Notes: a model not told the origin generated them from the letters alone. A stretch of DNA of 64,000 nt from Bacillus bingmayongensis (GCF_000299035.1 NZ_JH921517.1:1401466-1465465); one strand, 5' to 3'. Counted from the first letter of the stretch, positions 9,077 to 17,872 are shown. Program-made: numbers and translations.

Positions 9077-10015
9077 ATGAAAGCAATTGCAGCGGGGGTA
9101 TTGGCATCGTTTTTCTTTGCCTTTACATTTATTTTAAACCGAGCGATGGACTTACAAGGGGGAAGCTGGATTTGGAGTGCATCGTTACGATATTACTTTA
9201 TGGTTCCGCTACTTTTAATTATTGTCATGTATAGGGGGAACTTAAAGCAACTCTTTCAATATATGAAGAGTAATCCAAAAGAGTGGTTGTTATGGAGTAT
9301 TATTGGTTTTGGTCTTTTTTACGCACCGCTTAGTTTTGCAGGTGCATTTGGACCGGGGTGGCTTGTAGCTTCCACATGGCAAATTACGATTATAGCAGGG
9401 ATTTTATTAACGCCATTATTTGCAACGAATACACTACATAAAAAAATTCCAATGAAAGAATTGATGATGTCTGCTGTCATCTTATTTGGTGTTGTTCTTA
9501 TGCAAGTAGAACATGCTTCTTCTTTAGGGATTCGTGAAACCGTTTTATGTGTGGTTCCTGTAATCGTTGCAGCATTTGCTTATCCACTTGGAAATCGAAA
9601 AATGATGCAAGTATGTAAAGGTGAGTTAGATGTCTTTCAACGAGTTCTTGGAATGACACTAGCAAGTTTACCATTTTGGTTTTTATTATCGGGCTATGAA
9701 GTTTCCACAAGTGGGTTACCATCAAGTGATCAAGTTTTTCAATGCTTCATCGTGGCAATTAGTTCAGGTTTAATTGCTACTGTATTATTTTTCTATGCAA
9801 CCGATCTTGTAAAGGATGATCCACAAAAATTAGCCACTGTAGAAGCGACACAATCAGGTGAAGTATTATTTGCATTACTAGGAGAATTAATTTGGCTATC
9901 TGCTCCGTTTCCATCATCATTATCATGGATTGGAATGAGTTTAGTTGTGGTTGGTATGATATTGCATAGCTATGTTGCCGTGGTTATGAAAAAGGAAGAA
10001 AAAATTAGTGCATAA
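9077..10015 (+). CDS. DMT/EamA-type multidrug efflux transporter
   Basis: 312 residues, about ten hydrophobic segments in two EamA-like halves, with an early FFFAFTFILNRAMD segment typical of the multidrug-resistance efflux branch of drug/metabolite transporters. The start has AAGGGG upstream. An own terminator overlaps its stop codon. The substrate is unknown. Confidence 0.85.
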   Translation: MKAIAAGVLASFFFAFTFILNRAMDLQGGSWIWSASLRYYFMVPLLLIIVMYRGNLKQLFQYMKSNPKEWLLWSIIGFGLFYAPLSFAGAFGPGWLVASTWQITIIAGILLTPLFATNTLHKKIPMKELMMSAVILFGVVLMQVEHASSLGIRETVLCVVPVIVAAFAYPLGNRKMMQVCKGELDVFQRVLGMTLASLPFWFLLSGYEVSTSGLPSSDQVFQCFIVAISSGLIATVLFFYATDLVKDDPQKLATVEATQSGEVLFALLGELIWLSAPFPSSLSWIGMSLVVVGMILHSYVAVVMKKEEKISA

Positions 10016-10045
10016 AAAGATGATCAATTTGATCATCTTTTTATG
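10012..10045 (+). terminator. Terminator overlapping the transporter stop codon
   Basis: AAAGATGATCA/TGATCATCTTTTT hairpin begins inside the stop codon region of the DMT transporter. Confidence 0.8.
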
Positions 10046-10064
10046 TTGCAAGGGAGAGATTAGT

Positions 10065-10466
10065 ATGTTGAAGGGTGGACAAAGTAGCGCAAATGAGTAT
10101 ATTAGTAAGTTATTGAAATATGCAGTTGGATCCCAGGAAGTAAGTCTACAAAAAGCAATAAGATTCTATGAAGAAAATAGAAATACTACACTATATCAGT
10201 ATAAGGAACTAGGTTGTATTGGTATGGAATTCTTTGCTGAAAAACAAGCTAGAATATGCCATATAGCAGTTTTACCAGATAATCGCAATAAAGGAGTTGC
10301 TTTTGAAATGATAAAGAAAGTGATATATATGCATGAATTAACGTATATAGAAGCAGAAACAGATTGTGAAGTAGTAGAATTTTACAAAAATTGCGGATTT
10401 ACTATTACAAGTTTGGGAGAGAAGTATCCAGGTGTAGAAAGGTTTCACTGTTATTGGGTGAAATAA
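10065..10466 (+). CDS. GNAT acetyltransferase, short
   Basis: 133 residues from ATG 10065, chosen because AGGGAGAG lies eight bases upstream; the frame is open further up through the terminator hairpin. The core AVLPDNRNKGVAFEMIKKV and the late VVEFYKNCGFTI match the GNAT acetyl-CoA loop and C-terminal strand. The substrate is unknown. Confidence 0.82.
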   Translation: MLKGGQSSANEYISKLLKYAVGSQEVSLQKAIRFYEENRNTTLYQYKELGCIGMEFFAEKQARICHIAVLPDNRNKGVAFEMIKKVIYMHELTYIEAETDCEVVEFYKNCGFTITSLGEKYPGVERFHCYWVK

Positions 10467-10595
10467 TAGGAATGTTAATGTGAGAGTGCAGTCTTTATGA
10501 TGCTATATGCTTGTTTTCATTAACTTTTGTATATACTAACTAAATGATAAAAATAATATGATATTTTAGTTTATGTTACAAAGGAGCATATGAAG

Positions 10596-11810
10596 ATGAG
10601 TAAGAGGTATTATAAAGGTTTGATTATGAGGCCTATTAAAGAAAGTGAAGTAGATCAGTTTTCAAACTTAATGAAATATGTGTTTCAAGTTTCTAAAAAG
10701 ATGATTAATGATGAAGAGAAAATGGTCCAAAAGAAAAGCCATCAATTAAAACCAGGGACTGCTTTAGGATGGTTTGATAATAATAAATTAATTTCGCAAA
10801 TTGTTGTTTTGCCTTTTCAAGTAAATATTCATGGCGTGATTTATGAAATGGGAGGCGTTACTGGGGTTGGCACATATCCAGAGTATGCAGGGCATGGATT
10901 AATGAATTCGCTAATGAAAGAAAGTTTAAAAACGATGAGAGAAAACGGACAATATATTTCGTATTTGTTTCCTTATTCAATTCCTTATTATCGAAAAAAG
11001 GGTTGGGAAATTATATCTGATATTATCGAATATCAAATTAAAGATACACAGCTTCCAAAGTATCGTGGCAACATTATGGGACGGGTTAGAAGGGTAGGAC
11101 TGAAGAGTAAAGAAAAAGAAGAAATCTATCATGCGTTTGCAAGAAAAACAAATGGGGCAATGATTCGAAATCCCATTGCGTGGGAAGAGCGATTTCGCGA
11201 AGAAACAATTGATTTGCAATTAGCGGTTTACTACACGGATGAAGATATACCGCACGGATATTTATTTTATCGTGTCCTTGAGGAGAAGTTTTATATAGAA
11301 GAAATGATTTACTTAAATGAAGAGGCGAGAAGGGGATTATGGAATTTTATTAGTGCACATTTTTCAATGGTGTATTATGTAAAAGGAAAAACATGCGTTC
11401 ATGAACCGGTTGCTTTCTTACTTGAAGATAGTGAAATTAAACAAACAATCGCACCATACTACATGGGAAGGGTGGTTGATGTAGTTGGTTTTTTAAAGCA
11501 ATATCCATTTAAAGATGCAGAAATAGAAAAATTAGTTTTACATATAGATGATCCTATATTGGAGTGGAATAAAGGAACTTTTATTTTAGAATGGGATGAT
11601 GAGAAACGGCTACGAATCATATATGAGAAAGAAAAAAATGATATTGATGGGATAACTTTAACGATTCAAACATTAACAACAATGTTATTAAGTTATAAAA
11701 GTCCTGCATTTTTATATGACATTGGAAGGATAAAGGGAAGTCCTGAATTAATAGAGGTACTTGAGAATGTAATTCCCGATTCACCACCATGCTTTTTTGA
11801 TTATTTTTAA
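10596..11810 (+). CDS. Eis-like GNAT acetyltransferase
   Basis: 404 residues. The frame also has ATG 10590, but AAGGAG at 10581-10586 suits 10596 better. The N-terminal GNAT domain shows MGGVTGVGTYPEYAGHGLMN (acetyl-CoA loop) and FPYSIPYYRKKGWE. A second GNAT-like part and a C-terminal SCP2-like part follow, the three-domain arrangement and length of Eis (enhanced intracellular survival) proteins. Eis enzymes acetylate aminoglycosides and protein lysines; activity here is not shown. Confidence 0.88.
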   Translation: MSKRYYKGLIMRPIKESEVDQFSNLMKYVFQVSKKMINDEEKMVQKKSHQLKPGTALGWFDNNKLISQIVVLPFQVNIHGVIYEMGGVTGVGTYPEYAGHGLMNSLMKESLKTMRENGQYISYLFPYSIPYYRKKGWEIISDIIEYQIKDTQLPKYRGNIMGRVRRVGLKSKEKEEIYHAFARKTNGAMIRNPIAWEERFREETIDLQLAVYYTDEDIPHGYLFYRVLEEKFYIEEMIYLNEEARRGLWNFISAHFSMVYYVKGKTCVHEPVAFLLEDSEIKQTIAPYYMGRVVDVVGFLKQYPFKDAEIEKLVLHIDDPILEWNKGTFILEWDDEKRLRIIYEKEKNDIDGITLTIQTLTTMLLSYKSPAFLYDIGRIKGSPELIEVLENVIPDSPPCFFDYF

Positions 11811-11828
11811 ATTTATAGTAATTTTAAA

Positions 11829-11892
11829 TGAAAATGCTCTTTCTATGCAGTTGATTGATTTATTTTCGACCGCATAGAAGGAGCATTTGTTC
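11829..11892. terminator. Bidirectional terminator between convergent genes
   Basis: AAATGCTCTTTCTATGC pairs with GCATAGAAGGAGCATTT (one mismatch) across a loop of about 22 bases, between the Eis-like gene and the minus-strand lipoprotein. Confidence 0.75.
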
Positions 11893-11900
11893 TATAAGTT

Positions 11901-12359
11901 TTATTTTTTGTCTTGTTGTGATGTTGTATTTTCAGTCTGTTTTATTTCAAAAATCTTTTTACCATCTTCATTTACAATGTCCACAGTGTCTCTCAATTTA
12001 TTAACACCGATATACATAACGGGATTTTTATCTGTACCTTTCTCTTTTTCCACATGTAATACAATAACTGATTTGTTCTTTTCATCTTTTACTTCTTTTA
12101 CTGTGATTTTATCATTCTTATATTTTTCTCCAAAAGCTAAAAATATCATCATTTTTCCTTCGCTTATTCTTTCTGTTGAATAATGAACCATTGTTGGATC
12201 TTCTTGTGCTTTTTCATATAGATTTGTTGGGCCGAAGCCACCTTCACCGTATCTAGATTTTTCTAAAACCCAATAATTTTCATAGTCACTTGTAAAAAGA
12301 GTACATCCACTTAATCCGATAATCCCTAATATGAAAAAACTCAATATATATTTTTTCAT
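11901..12359 (-). CDS. Small lipoprotein of unknown function
   Basis: 152 residues from the ATG at 12359, which has GGGGGC just upstream; the frame extends a little further back. Signal peptide MKKYILSFFILGIIGLSGC ends with lipobox LSGC. The mature part is strand-rich and ends in a polar tail (TENTTSQQDKK). No known domain was recognised. It faces the Eis-like gene convergently. Confidence 0.8.
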   Translation of the reverse strand: MKKYILSFFILGIIGLSGCTLFTSDYENYWVLEKSRYGEGGFGPTNLYEKAQEDPTMVHYSTERISEGKMMIFLAFGEKYKNDKITVKEVKDEKNKSVIVLHVEKEKGTDKNPVMYIGVNKLRDTVDIVNEDGKKIFEIKQTENTTSQQDKK

Positions 12360-12392
12360 TGTAGCCCCCATTAATTTGATTAATTTATACAA

Positions 12393-12862
12393 TTATACCA
12401 TAAATTAACTTTTTGTTTATTTTTTGTTCCGCTAAGCTCATTGTAACAATTCCCTGGTATAGCAATGCTGAATACAAATATCTAGTTGAACATATGGTGT
12501 CATCTCCCTTGAAAATAGACTAAGAAAGACCTTTTATGTATTTTGACGCTATGCAAGAGTGTGATAGTCCTTCATAATTCTTCTTTTTATAGACTGACTA
12601 GTCGGTTTTGTTGTATAATATTTACCATAATAATACAAGTGTATATGGAGCAGTGGTCTAGGATGCAAAAGAAAGTGACAGTAGTACTGGCGATAAATCA
12701 GTTTAATATTAAATTTTCCTAAGTCAGTATTAACAGAATTTTTTAGGAGTTCTCTTCGTCGTTTGGATTAAAAATTAAGAAAAATATGATAATATATTGA
12801 TGAGATTTAAAATTCAATTTGATAGTTTATAAGCGTGGAGAGAACTTTATGGGGGAGTAATC
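12393..12862. other. Intergenic region with an orphan operator-like palindrome
   Basis: About 470 bases without a credible gene. GACTGACTAGTCGGT (about 12590-12606) is a TetR-type palindrome just upstream of a TATAAT (12614-12619), so it looks like a repressor-controlled promoter. Downstream only tiny frames exist (MQKKVTVVLAINQFNIKFS at 12663-12722, then LTEFFRSSLRRLD). These may be scraps of a deleted gene. The region ends with GGGGGAG ahead of the AAC(3)-type gene. Confidence 0.4.
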
Positions 12863-13669
12863 ATGAAAATCAATGACATAGTAGCGGAAACACACTTACC
12901 AAATACAATTGAAACCATATCGAATGATTTACAGGCATTAGGACTTAAAAAAGGAATGACAGTAATTGTTCATTCATCTCTAAGTTCAATTGGCTGGGTA
13001 TCTGGCGGAGCTGTTGCGGTAGTGGAAGCTTTAATGAATGTAATTACAGAAGAGGGCACAATCATTATGCCAACGCAAACATCGGATTTGTCTGATCCAA
13101 AAAACTGGGTAAGACCACCCGTTCCAGAAAATTGGTGGCAAATTATCCGAGATAACGTCCCGGCGTTTCATCCGGATGTAACCCCAACACGAGCGATGGG
13201 GAAAGTTGTAGAGTGTTTCCGTACATATCCAAATGTAAAACGTAGTAATCACCCATTAAATAGTTTTGCTGCTTGGGGGAAAAATGCAGAAGCGATTATA
13301 TCAGATCATTCACTTTCAATTAGTTTTGGAGAGCACTCACCACTAAAGAAAATATATGATTTAGATGGATATGTATTGTTGATAGGTGTAGGCTATGATT
13401 CTAACACATCAGTTCATTTATCTGAAATCCGTACAGGGGCACGTGAGCTAGTGAAAGTTGGAGCGCCAATTATAGAAGATGGTACAAGATTATGGAAAGA
13501 GTTCGATGAAATGGACTATGATTCTGACTTGTTTGTTGAGATTGGAAAAGAGTTTGAACATACAATCGCTGTAACAATTGGTAAAGTTGGAAATGCAACG
13601 TGTAGATTAATGAAACAACGAGAAATTGTTGACTTTGGTGTACAATGGTTTCGTTCGAAAAATAAGTAA
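12863..13669 (+). CDS. AAC(3)-type aminoglycoside N-acetyltransferase
   Basis: 268 residues, start behind GGGGGAG. Family signatures are [15 protein letters not shown] near residue 36, IMPTQTSD, and the [15 protein letters not shown] region with the histidine typical of the Antibiotic_NAT fold. Chromosomal members occur widely in the B. cereus group and may or may not confer aminoglycoside resistance. A CoaB-like gene follows almost directly, suggesting cotranscription. Confidence 0.9.
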   Translation: MKINDIVAETHLPNTIETISNDLQALGLKKGMTVIVHSSLSSIGWVSGGAVAVVEALMNVITEEGTIIMPTQTSDLSDPKNWVRPPVPENWWQIIRDNVPAFHPDVTPTRAMGKVVECFRTYPNVKRSNHPLNSFAAWGKNAEAIISDHSLSISFGEHSPLKKIYDLDGYVLLIGVGYDSNTSVHLSEIRTGARELVKVGAPIIEDGTRLWKEFDEMDYDSDLFVEIGKEFEHTIAVTIGKVGNATCRLMKQREIVDFGVQWFRSKNK

Positions 13670-13681
13670 GGGATGGTTATG

Positions 13682-14386
13682 ATGAAGGGGAAAAAGATTT
13701 TAATTACAAGTGGTGGCTGTTTAGAGAAATGGGATCAAGTACGCGGTCATACAAATTTAGCAAAAGGTACAATTGGGAGAATGCTTGCTGAAGAAGCGAT
13801 GTCAAAAGGTGCGCATGTCATTTATTTACATGGTTATTTTGCTGAAAAACCGAATCCTATAAACGCTCAATTAGAGTTGCATCCATTCGAAGGTATTATT
13901 GATTTACAAGATAAAATGAAAAGTATCATTACACATGAGAAAATCGATGGAGTGATTATGGCCGCTGCTGGGTCAGATTGGATTGTGGAAAAAATCTGTG
14001 ATCAAGAAGGAAATACGCTTGATATGAATGGAAAGATTTCAAGTGATGTAGCGCCAATTATTCATTTTCAAAAAGCACCTAAAATATTAAAACAAATTAA
14101 ACAATGGGATCCGGAAACGGTATTAGTCGGATTCAAACTTGAAAGCGATGTCAATGGGGCGGAGCTAATTCAACGTGCAAGTGAAAGAATGGGGCAGGCG
14201 AAAGCGAATCTTATGATAGCAAATTCTCCGCATTCGTTATATTCGCATGCAGCTATTCATCATGTAATTGAGGAAGATGGAAATGTTTGTTTATGTGAAG
14301 GAAAAGATGAAACAGCGAAAGAGATTGTAAACAGGTTAGAACATTTATGGAATCGCGTAGAAGAGGGGAGCTTGAGTAGTTTATAA
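13682..14386 (+). CDS. CoaB-like phosphopantothenoylcysteine synthetase-type protein
   Basis: About 234 residues. Three in-frame ATGs occur (13673, 13679, 13682); AAGGGA at 13668 suits 13682 best. The N-terminal KKILITSGGCLEKWDQVRGHTN matches the nucleotide-binding start of the CoaB-like domain (ITSGGT..E..D.VR). Further motifs are VIMAAAGSDW and LVGFKLES. The family joins 4'-phosphopantothenate and cysteine in CoA synthesis, but stand-alone CoaB-like proteins in Bacillus have unproven roles. It sits 12 bases after the AAC(3)-type gene. Confidence 0.78.
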   Translation: MKGKKILITSGGCLEKWDQVRGHTNLAKGTIGRMLAEEAMSKGAHVIYLHGYFAEKPNPINAQLELHPFEGIIDLQDKMKSIITHEKIDGVIMAAAGSDWIVEKICDQEGNTLDMNGKISSDVAPIIHFQKAPKILKQIKQWDPETVLVGFKLESDVNGAELIQRASERMGQAKANLMIANSPHSLYSHAAIHHVIEEDGNVCLCEGKDETAKEIVNRLEHLWNRVEEGSLSSL

Positions 14387-14396
14387 AAAGGGAGAG

Positions 14397-14675
14397 GTGT
14401 TCAGGTTTTTTGAAAATGCTGTATTAAATTGGTGTAAGAAACGTGGGATTAATACAAAACAAGTAATGGCGTTTGGCGATGATTGGAATGATATTGGTTT
14501 ATTTAAAGAATGCGGTTATCCAATTGCGATGAGCATTACTATTTTCGAGTTGAAAGAATTAGCAATAGAGGTAACGAATAGTAATAATCAAGATGGTGTA
14601 GCGCGTATTCTGAAACAGATAAGGAGTGAACCGTATGGAACAGTTACTAAAGCAAGCGATTCAATTTCGGGATGA
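14397..14675 (+). pseudogene. HAD-family (Cof-type) phosphatase fragment
   Basis: Only the C-terminal part of a Cof-type HAD hydrolase survives: NWCKKRGI, then MAFGDDWNDIGLFKECGYPIAMS, which holds the motif-IV Asp pair, then VTNSNNQDGVARILKQI. Complete enzymes have about 250-290 residues with the nucleophile DxDGT near the N-terminus; that part is absent. The frame runs on through the ribosome site and start of the TPR gene, adding a nonsense tail. A truncated relic. Confidence 0.8.
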
Positions 14676-15108
14676 AAAGAAATATGAAGAATCAAGAGAC
14701 ATTTTAATTGGTTTAGCGAACTCAACCCAAGATCCAGAAATTTTCTACCAATGTGCATGGACACACGATGCGATGGGGCTTGAAACAGAAGCTGTTCCAT
14801 ACTACGAAAAAGCAATTTCCAATGGACTTACTGGGGAGTCACTCTGCGGTGCATACATTGGGCTTGGGAGTACATATCGCTCTATCGGTGAATATGATAA
14901 AGCGATTGTTACGTTAGAGGATGGACTTAAACAGTTTCCAAATAATGATGCAATGAAAGTCTTTCTTTCAATAGCGAAATATAACGTAAAAGCGTATGAA
15001 GAAGCAATGAAATTATTGATTGAAACTGTTGTAAAACTAGAAAACGTAAAAGAGTATGAAGGGGCTATTTTGTTTTATAAAGATCATTTGCATAAGATTT
15101 TCAAATAA
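14635..15108 (+). CDS. Tetratricopeptide repeat protein
   Basis: 157 residues from ATG 14635, with AAGGAG at 14621-14626. Helical TPR-like units are visible: YQCAWTHDAMGLETEAVPYYEKAI, then GLGSTYRSIGEYDKAIVTLEDGL, then FLSIAKYNVKAYEEAMKLLIE. TPR units bind other proteins; no partner is apparent. It lies 14 bases before the membrane protein gene. Confidence 0.85.
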   Translation: MEQLLKQAIQFRDEKKYEESRDILIGLANSTQDPEIFYQCAWTHDAMGLETEAVPYYEKAISNGLTGESLCGAYIGLGSTYRSIGEYDKAIVTLEDGLKQFPNNDAMKVFLSIAKYNVKAYEEAMKLLIETVVKLENVKEYEGAILFYKDHLHKIFK

Positions 15109-15122
15109 AAAGGAGGGAGTGC

Positions 15123-16178
15123 ATGAGTGATTCAATTTCGCGTAAAAGAAGAAATATTTCGATTTGCTTTATAGCTTTAATTGTAATATCAAATTATCTA
15201 GCATATACACTTCCTATTGCACCCGCTGTACCGAAGGAGATGGTACTAGGCTCTTTGTTAGATTTTCTTATTGTCATTCCAGTCATTACGTATTTCTTTA
15301 TCATACGTAAAAGCTATTCGTTAACTTATATATTTCCAGTTGTAATAGCAGGCTATATTGCTGCAAGATTCGTTATTCCAAGCGATTATTTACTGTCGTT
15401 TTCTTTTGTTTCTTATATTTTAGTTGCAGGGGAAATTGCTTTTTTATGTTTAGAGCTATTTATATTGTATAAGATTGCGAGAAAACTACCTCAGGTTATT
15501 AAGATGTATAAAGAATATAAATTAGAATTTCCAATTTTCTCATATGCAATTGATAAAGCATTCGATGCCGTACTAACAAGAAACGTAGCGGTAAATGTTA
15601 TTGTATCAGAATGTAAATTACTATACTATGCTTTGTTTTCTTGGCGTACAAAATCTTTAGAAAATAAAAGCACTTTTTCATATCATAAAAAAACAGGGGC
15701 AATTGCATTTTATATCATGTTAATTCATGCAACATTAATTGAAAGTATTGGATTTCATTATTTACTTCATCAATGGAATCCAGTCTTAGCTTGGATTTTA
15801 CTCGTTTTAAACATATATGGAATTGTATATTTTATAGCTGAGATACAGGCCATTCGCAAAAACCCATATATCTTGACAGAACAAGAAATTATTATTCAAG
15901 TTGGATTAGGTAAGAAAATTGTTGTACCATTTGCTCAAATAGAAGAAATTACATTTTATAAAGGTGATGTATTAACTAAAGAAGAAAAAGAAGTATTTGA
16001 AGCAACTATAATGGAATTTATTAAAGAACCAGCTACATTTGAAATAAAGTTAAAAGCACCATTAAAAGCACAATTACTATATGGATTTTCTAAGACAGTG
16101 AATCGTGTACATGTAAATGCGGATGATGAGCGAAAATTCTATGAAGCGATTGTTGAAAAATTAGAACAAGATAGATGA
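15123..16178 (+). CDS. Integral membrane protein of unknown function
   Basis: 351 residues, good AAGGAGGG upstream. About seven hydrophobic segments fill residues 12-245, then a cytosolic strand-rich tail (TEQEIIIQVGLGKKIVVPFAQIEEITFY) resembling a PH-like domain of bacterial membrane proteins. B. cereus homologues have sometimes been labelled beta-carotene monooxygenase, for which there is no support here. Probably cotranscribed with the TPR gene. A terminator follows. Confidence 0.8.
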   Translation: MSDSISRKRRNISICFIALIVISNYLAYTLPIAPAVPKEMVLGSLLDFLIVIPVITYFFIIRKSYSLTYIFPVVIAGYIAARFVIPSDYLLSFSFVSYILVAGEIAFLCLELFILYKIARKLPQVIKMYKEYKLEFPIFSYAIDKAFDAVLTRNVAVNVIVSECKLLYYALFSWRTKSLENKSTFSYHKKTGAIAFYIMLIHATLIESIGFHYLLHQWNPVLAWILLVLNIYGIVYFIAEIQAIRKNPYILTEQEIIIQVGLGKKIVVPFAQIEEITFYKGDVLTKEEKEVFEATIMEFIKEPATFEIKLKAPLKAQLLYGFSKTVNRVHVNADDERKFYEAIVEKLEQDR

Positions 16179-16228
16179 TGTAAATATAGGTAGAAAGTAG
16201 TATCGGGTGATGAAGTACATGTGCAAAA

Positions 16229-16264
16229 GAAGCTGCTAATTTTGTGAAATTAGCAGCTTTTTTG
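16229..16264 (+). terminator. Terminator
   Basis: AAGCTGCTAATTT/AAATTAGCAGCTT hairpin followed by T6. Confidence 0.92.
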
Positions 16265-16307
16265 ATTCAACAGGTAGCGAAGTCTTTTGTGAAATCTATG
16301 GTATGGA

Positions 16308-16556
16308 ATTGGATTAGTATGTGGCGGAGCAGCAACTGCACTAGTAGGAGATCCAAATACTGTAGCTGAGAGAATAAAAGGATACGAAGCTTTAGATATA
16401 GATACATTTGTTTTATCAGGATATCCACACTTAGAAGAAGCTTATCAAGTGGCAGGATTATTATTTCCACTCTTGCCTCTATTAAACAATGAGACGAAGC
16501 AAAAAGATAAAATTGTTGGAGAAATGATAACGGACGCATATGCATTAGAAAAATAG
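16308..16556 (+). pseudogene. ssuD: C-terminal remnant of an SsuD-type alkanesulfonate monooxygenase
   Basis: No start codon. The open stretch encodes [40 protein letters not shown] and [17 protein letters not shown]. This is the C-terminal signature of FMNH2-dependent alkanesulfonate monooxygenase (bacterial luciferase-like fold). Everything upstream is gone, and a terminator of the preceding gene sits directly in front. It is followed by its own terminator, so only the last 82 codons of an ssu-operon gene remain. Confidence 0.82.
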
Positions 16557-16568
16557 AAAGAAAAGAAT

Positions 16569-16600
16569 AAACCAGCAGGCTAGAAGCTTGCTGGTTTTCA
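16569..16600 (+). terminator. Terminator behind the SsuD remnant
   Basis: AACCAGCA...TGCTGGTT hairpin followed by a short T run, presumably the original gene terminator. Confidence 0.8.
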
Positions 16601-16663
16601 TCGTAAACGATTAAAAAATATGGTAAAATTAAGAGGTAACTTATGGTATGGTTGGTTGTTCAA

Positions 16664-16696
16664 TTATCACTTCTCCGGATAGAAGGGAGGTGATAA
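16664..16696 (+). promoter_or_regulatory. Stem-loop sequestering the toxin ribosome site
   Basis: TTATCAC (16664-16670) pairs with GTGATAA (16690-16696), and CTCC (16673-16676) pairs with GGAG (16686-16689). The GGGAGG Shine-Dalgarno of the small toxin gene is therefore inside the stem. This matches the translation-blocking 5' structures known in Bacillus type I toxin mRNAs. Confidence 0.7.
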
Positions 16697-16699
16697 TAA

Positions 16700-16792
16700 G
16701 TGAGTGAAATTGCGTTATTACTGCAAGGCGGATTATTTCTCGTTGCATTGTTAACGTTTGTTGTCGTATTGATTGACAAGCTCAAAAAATAA
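16700..16792 (+). CDS. Predicted type I toxin, holin-like single-TM peptide
   Basis: 30 residues starting at GTG, with GGGAGGTGATAATAA upstream. The product begins MSEIALLLQGG, has one hydrophobic helix (LFLVALLTFVVVLI) and ends DKLKK. Size, single helix and short basic tail match the Bacillus holin-like toxin group (TxpA, BsrG and relatives). Two strong hairpins follow at 16793-16823 and 16880-16913. The first also acts as a terminator for an opposing RNA. Family membership is inferred by pattern; toxicity is untested. Confidence 0.7.
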   Translation: MSEIALLLQGGLFLVALLTFVVVLIDKLKK

Positions 16793-16965
16793 CAACCCAC
16801 CTATGCCAATAGAATGTGGGTTGTCTCGTTTGTAAGAAACAAATAGGATAAAAGAACAATCCAATCTGCTAAGTTACATGGACTGGTGTGTAGCCGCACA
16901 CTAGTCTTTTTTATTTATATACAATTTATAATTGTTTTATGTGATTGTATTGTTCTTTTCATACT
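16785..16965 (-). ncRNA. Predicted antisense antitoxin RNA
   Basis: On the minus strand TTCTTG, a 17-base spacer and TATAAT (about 16966-16995 on plus) form a good promoter. Transcription would run through the 3' part of the toxin mRNA. It would stop at a hairpin with stem CAACCCAC/GTGGGTTG (16792-16824) followed on that strand by TTATTTTTT. The expected RNA is about 170-180 bases and would pair with the toxin message 3' end, as in txpA/RatA and bsrG/SR4. Confidence 0.55.
16878..16914 (+). terminator. Terminator of the toxin mRNA
   Basis: GACTGGTGTG TAGC CGCACACTAGTC hairpin followed by T6 on the plus strand only. Confidence 0.85.
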
Positions 16966-17041
16966 CATTATAACATAGTGTCTTTTCATCAAGAAAGGAG
17001 ACCGTATGTTCTTGTTTTGAATTGTTTTTATTTAACTATGA

Positions 17042-17872
17042 TTAAATACGAGTAGTTTTTGTACTCTTTTGTTTAAATAATTCATCCATGTATTGTTTTA
17101 AATTCTCAATATAGAATTCTTGCTTTTCTACATCGTTCACTCCAACAATTGGAGATGGAAGTTGATATTTTTTTCTAGAAAGATGGACAACAATATCAAA
17201 AATATCAAATAGACGAATGAAGCAGAATAGACCATCTTTGTCACTTAATAAAATAAAGTAGTGATTATCACTAGTTGTATTAAGGGTATTCCACAATGAG
17301 CTTTTACTTAAATCACGAACAATGCTTCGTTCTTTTAATTCGATAAAGTCAACATTAGATATAATAGTAGAAATATCAATCGCATCTGGATCATTAAAGT
17401 AACCGTCAATTGTATGTACTGCGAATGTATAAGCCATTTTTAAAATACTCATTTTATATTTACGGTTATCTAAAAGTAATTCACGTTGAATTGAGCTTGC
17501 TACTTTCGTTACGCGTTCTTCTTTCCAAATTTCATTATGTAATGAAATATCATGTTTTTTACATAGTTTCATAATTAACTCGTTAGAATAGTATATTTCG
17601 TCGTTTGTTTCAACTTCTTCAGTTTCTGCTGCAGCTAATTCTTGACCATATTCATTCGTATAAAGAGGAGAATCAATTTGTTGTTTCATTTGTTCGATTT
17701 TATATTGAATTAGTTTATGCCGAATTAATGGTCGATCAACGTTTGTTGTGAGATGTTCATAACAAGTATCACAAATTGAATTTGTAAAATAATATCCACA
17801 TAAAATCTCTGGGATGACATGCTGTTCACTAAGTTCTTTCGTTTCTTTTCTGCAAATAATACATTGCGTCAT
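17042..17872 (-). CDS. HNH-type zinc-finger protein
   Basis: 276 residues from the ATG at 17872 (AAAGGTG upstream; the frame opens three codons earlier). The N-terminus reads CIICRKETKELSEQHVIPE and, a few residues on, CDTC. This is a CxxC...HVIP...CxxC pattern typical of HNH endonuclease-like zinc sites. The remainder is mixed helix and strand with an acidic stretch (AAAETEEVETNDE). No restriction or phage genes adjoin it, so it may be an orphan defence-like or regulatory protein. Function unproven. Confidence 0.7.
   Translation of the reverse strand: MTQCIICRKETKELSEQHVIPEILCGYYFTNSICDTCYEHLTTNVDRPLIRHKLIQYKIEQMKQQIDSPLYTNEYGQELAAAETEEVETNDEIYYSNELIMKLCKKHDISLHNEIWKEERVTKVASSIQRELLLDNRKYKMSILKMAYTFAVHTIDGYFNDPDAIDISTIISNVDFIELKERSIVRDLSKSSLWNTLNTTSDNHYFILLSDKDGLFCFIRLFDIFDIVVHLSRKKYQLPSPIVGVNDVEKQEFYIENLKQYMDELFKQKSTKTTRI

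Noticed and set aside
11887-12183. Plus-strand frame of 98 codons
   Set aside because: Antisense to the lipoprotein gene, Phe/Ser-rich and without a ribosome site.
16267-16545. Minus-strand 92-codon frame
   Set aside because: Lies opposite the SsuD remnant, whose plus-strand sense matches a known family.
17042-17872. HNH-like gene as part of a defence island
   Set aside because: No neighbouring restriction, helicase or TIR genes; a single zinc-finger protein is not enough.
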